The translations under genes were made by a program, and so were the position numbers. Shown in pieces: positions 5,608-5,850 of a stretch of DNA of 5,850 bases. Each line of letters opens with the position of its first letter. Positions within the stretch are counted from its first letter, which is position 1. The notes below the pieces were generated by a model. The model was given only the letters and a program-made list of their open reading frames with translations. It had not been told where the DNA came from and did no database searches. The stretch spans positions 1-5,850 of the forward strand of contig JAATGI010000059.1 in NCBI GenBank assembly GCA_015654725.1, given 5' to 3'. Source of the DNA: Rhodospirillales bacterium. GTDB lineage: Bacteria > Pseudomonadota > Alphaproteobacteria > ATCC43930 > CGMCC-115725.

Positions 5608-5850
5608 CTAGACTTCCGTCGGTCTCGTCACGGAACGTGATGCGGGCCCTTGGGCGCGGCGGCTTTGATCTTATCCGCGTCAGCGGCAGTCACTATTTCT
5701 ACCGCCATCGCACCGATCCCACCCGCCAGACCGTAGTGCCGTTTCATCGCCGGGATTTGCCACCCGGGACGCTCAGGGCAATTCTGAAACAGGCCCGATT
5801 GACGCCCGAGCAATTCCTCAAACTGTTATCCCGAAGATGCGCTTCCCGAC
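5604..5850 (+). CDS. hicA: HicA-family mRNA interferase toxin, 3' end outside window
   Basis: The frame opened by GTG at 5604 is free of stops to the window edge (82 codons) and reads as a HicA toxin, a small dsRNA-binding-fold RNase that cleaves mRNA. The family pattern is complete: LPSVSSRNVMRALGRGGFDL (helix 1, residues 4-23), then RVSGSHYFY with the conserved catalytic His30 in GSH, a strand with TVVPFH at 43-48, and the closing helices PPGTLRAILKQARLTPEQF at 53-71 followed by LKLL. Homology is essentially used up by residue 75, so only a short tail should be missing. The GTG overlaps the hicB stop (GTGA) and has no Shine-Dalgarno sequence, which fits translational coupling to the antitoxin. 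An internal ATG at 5640 would cut off the first 12 residues and part of helix 1. It appears intact in the visible part. Confidence 0.85.
   Translation, partial: MTRLPSVSSRNVMRALGRGGFDLIRVSGSHYFYRHRTDPTRQTVVPFHRRDLPPGTLRAILKQARLTPEQFLKLLSRRCASR

Noticed and set aside
5628..5813. 61-codon minus-strand ORF under hicA
   Set aside because: The plus strand encodes a convincing HicA toxin over the same bases; the antisense peptide has no family resemblance and no ribosome binding site.
1..5850. tRNA, rRNA, CRISPR array, insertion sequence or transposase
   Set aside because: No cloverleaf, regularly spaced repeats, long terminal inverted repeats or transposase motifs were seen. The only repeat is the short palindrome at 2424-2500.

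Overview
This window looks like a chromosomal segment of a GC-rich alphaproteobacterium. The evidence is strong G/C preference at third codon positions, an S-adenosylhomocysteine hydrolase of proteobacterial type, and an interspersed palindromic repeat of the 'CGTCACCCCGGCGAAAGCCGGGG ... CGGGAATGACG' kind seen across alphaproteobacteria (recalled, not searched). Genus cannot be fixed from the sequence alone.

Left block, plus strand, 1-3415. Four genes are packed with no room for promoters. They are the 3' part of ahcY (SAH hydrolase), a short MetF-type methylenetetrahydrofolate reductase whose GTG overlaps the ahcY stop by one base, a citrate-synthase-superfamily protein of the citryl-CoA lyase type behind a strong AAGGAGG ribosome binding site, and an exported esterase of the PHB depolymerase/feruloyl esterase family whose first ATG overlaps the preceding stop (ATGA). 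A 77-bp palindromic repeat lies at the start of the esterase ORF, is read through in frame, and contains two of its three possible start codons.

Middle block, minus strand, 5237-3412. This is a two-gene unit. A class II aldolase/adducin-like protein is transcribed first and coupled by an ATGA overlap to a core MetE-type (cobalamin-independent) methionine synthase-like protein with all four zinc ligands. This unit converges on the esterase, and the two opposing stop codons interleave inside an imperfect inverted repeat.

Right block, plus strand, 5335-5850. This is a HicB-family antitoxin followed, through a GTGA overlap, by a HicA-family mRNA interferase toxin that is still open at the window edge. 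A 97-bp divergent spacer between the aldolase-like gene and hicB holds a 6-bp-arm inverted repeat and a possible promoter.

Three proteins (AhcY, MetF-like, MetE-like) belong to the homocysteine/methionine/one-carbon cycle. AhcY releases homocysteine from SAH, MetF makes or consumes 5-methyl-THF, and MetE-like enzymes methylate homocysteine. The citryl-CoA lyase-like, aldolase-like and esterase proteins suggest a linked carbon-catabolic job, but the substrate is not visible. The least ordinary points are the repeat-derived N-terminus of the esterase, the non-canonical catalytic positions in the citrate-synthase-like and aldolase-like proteins, and the edge-truncated hicA.
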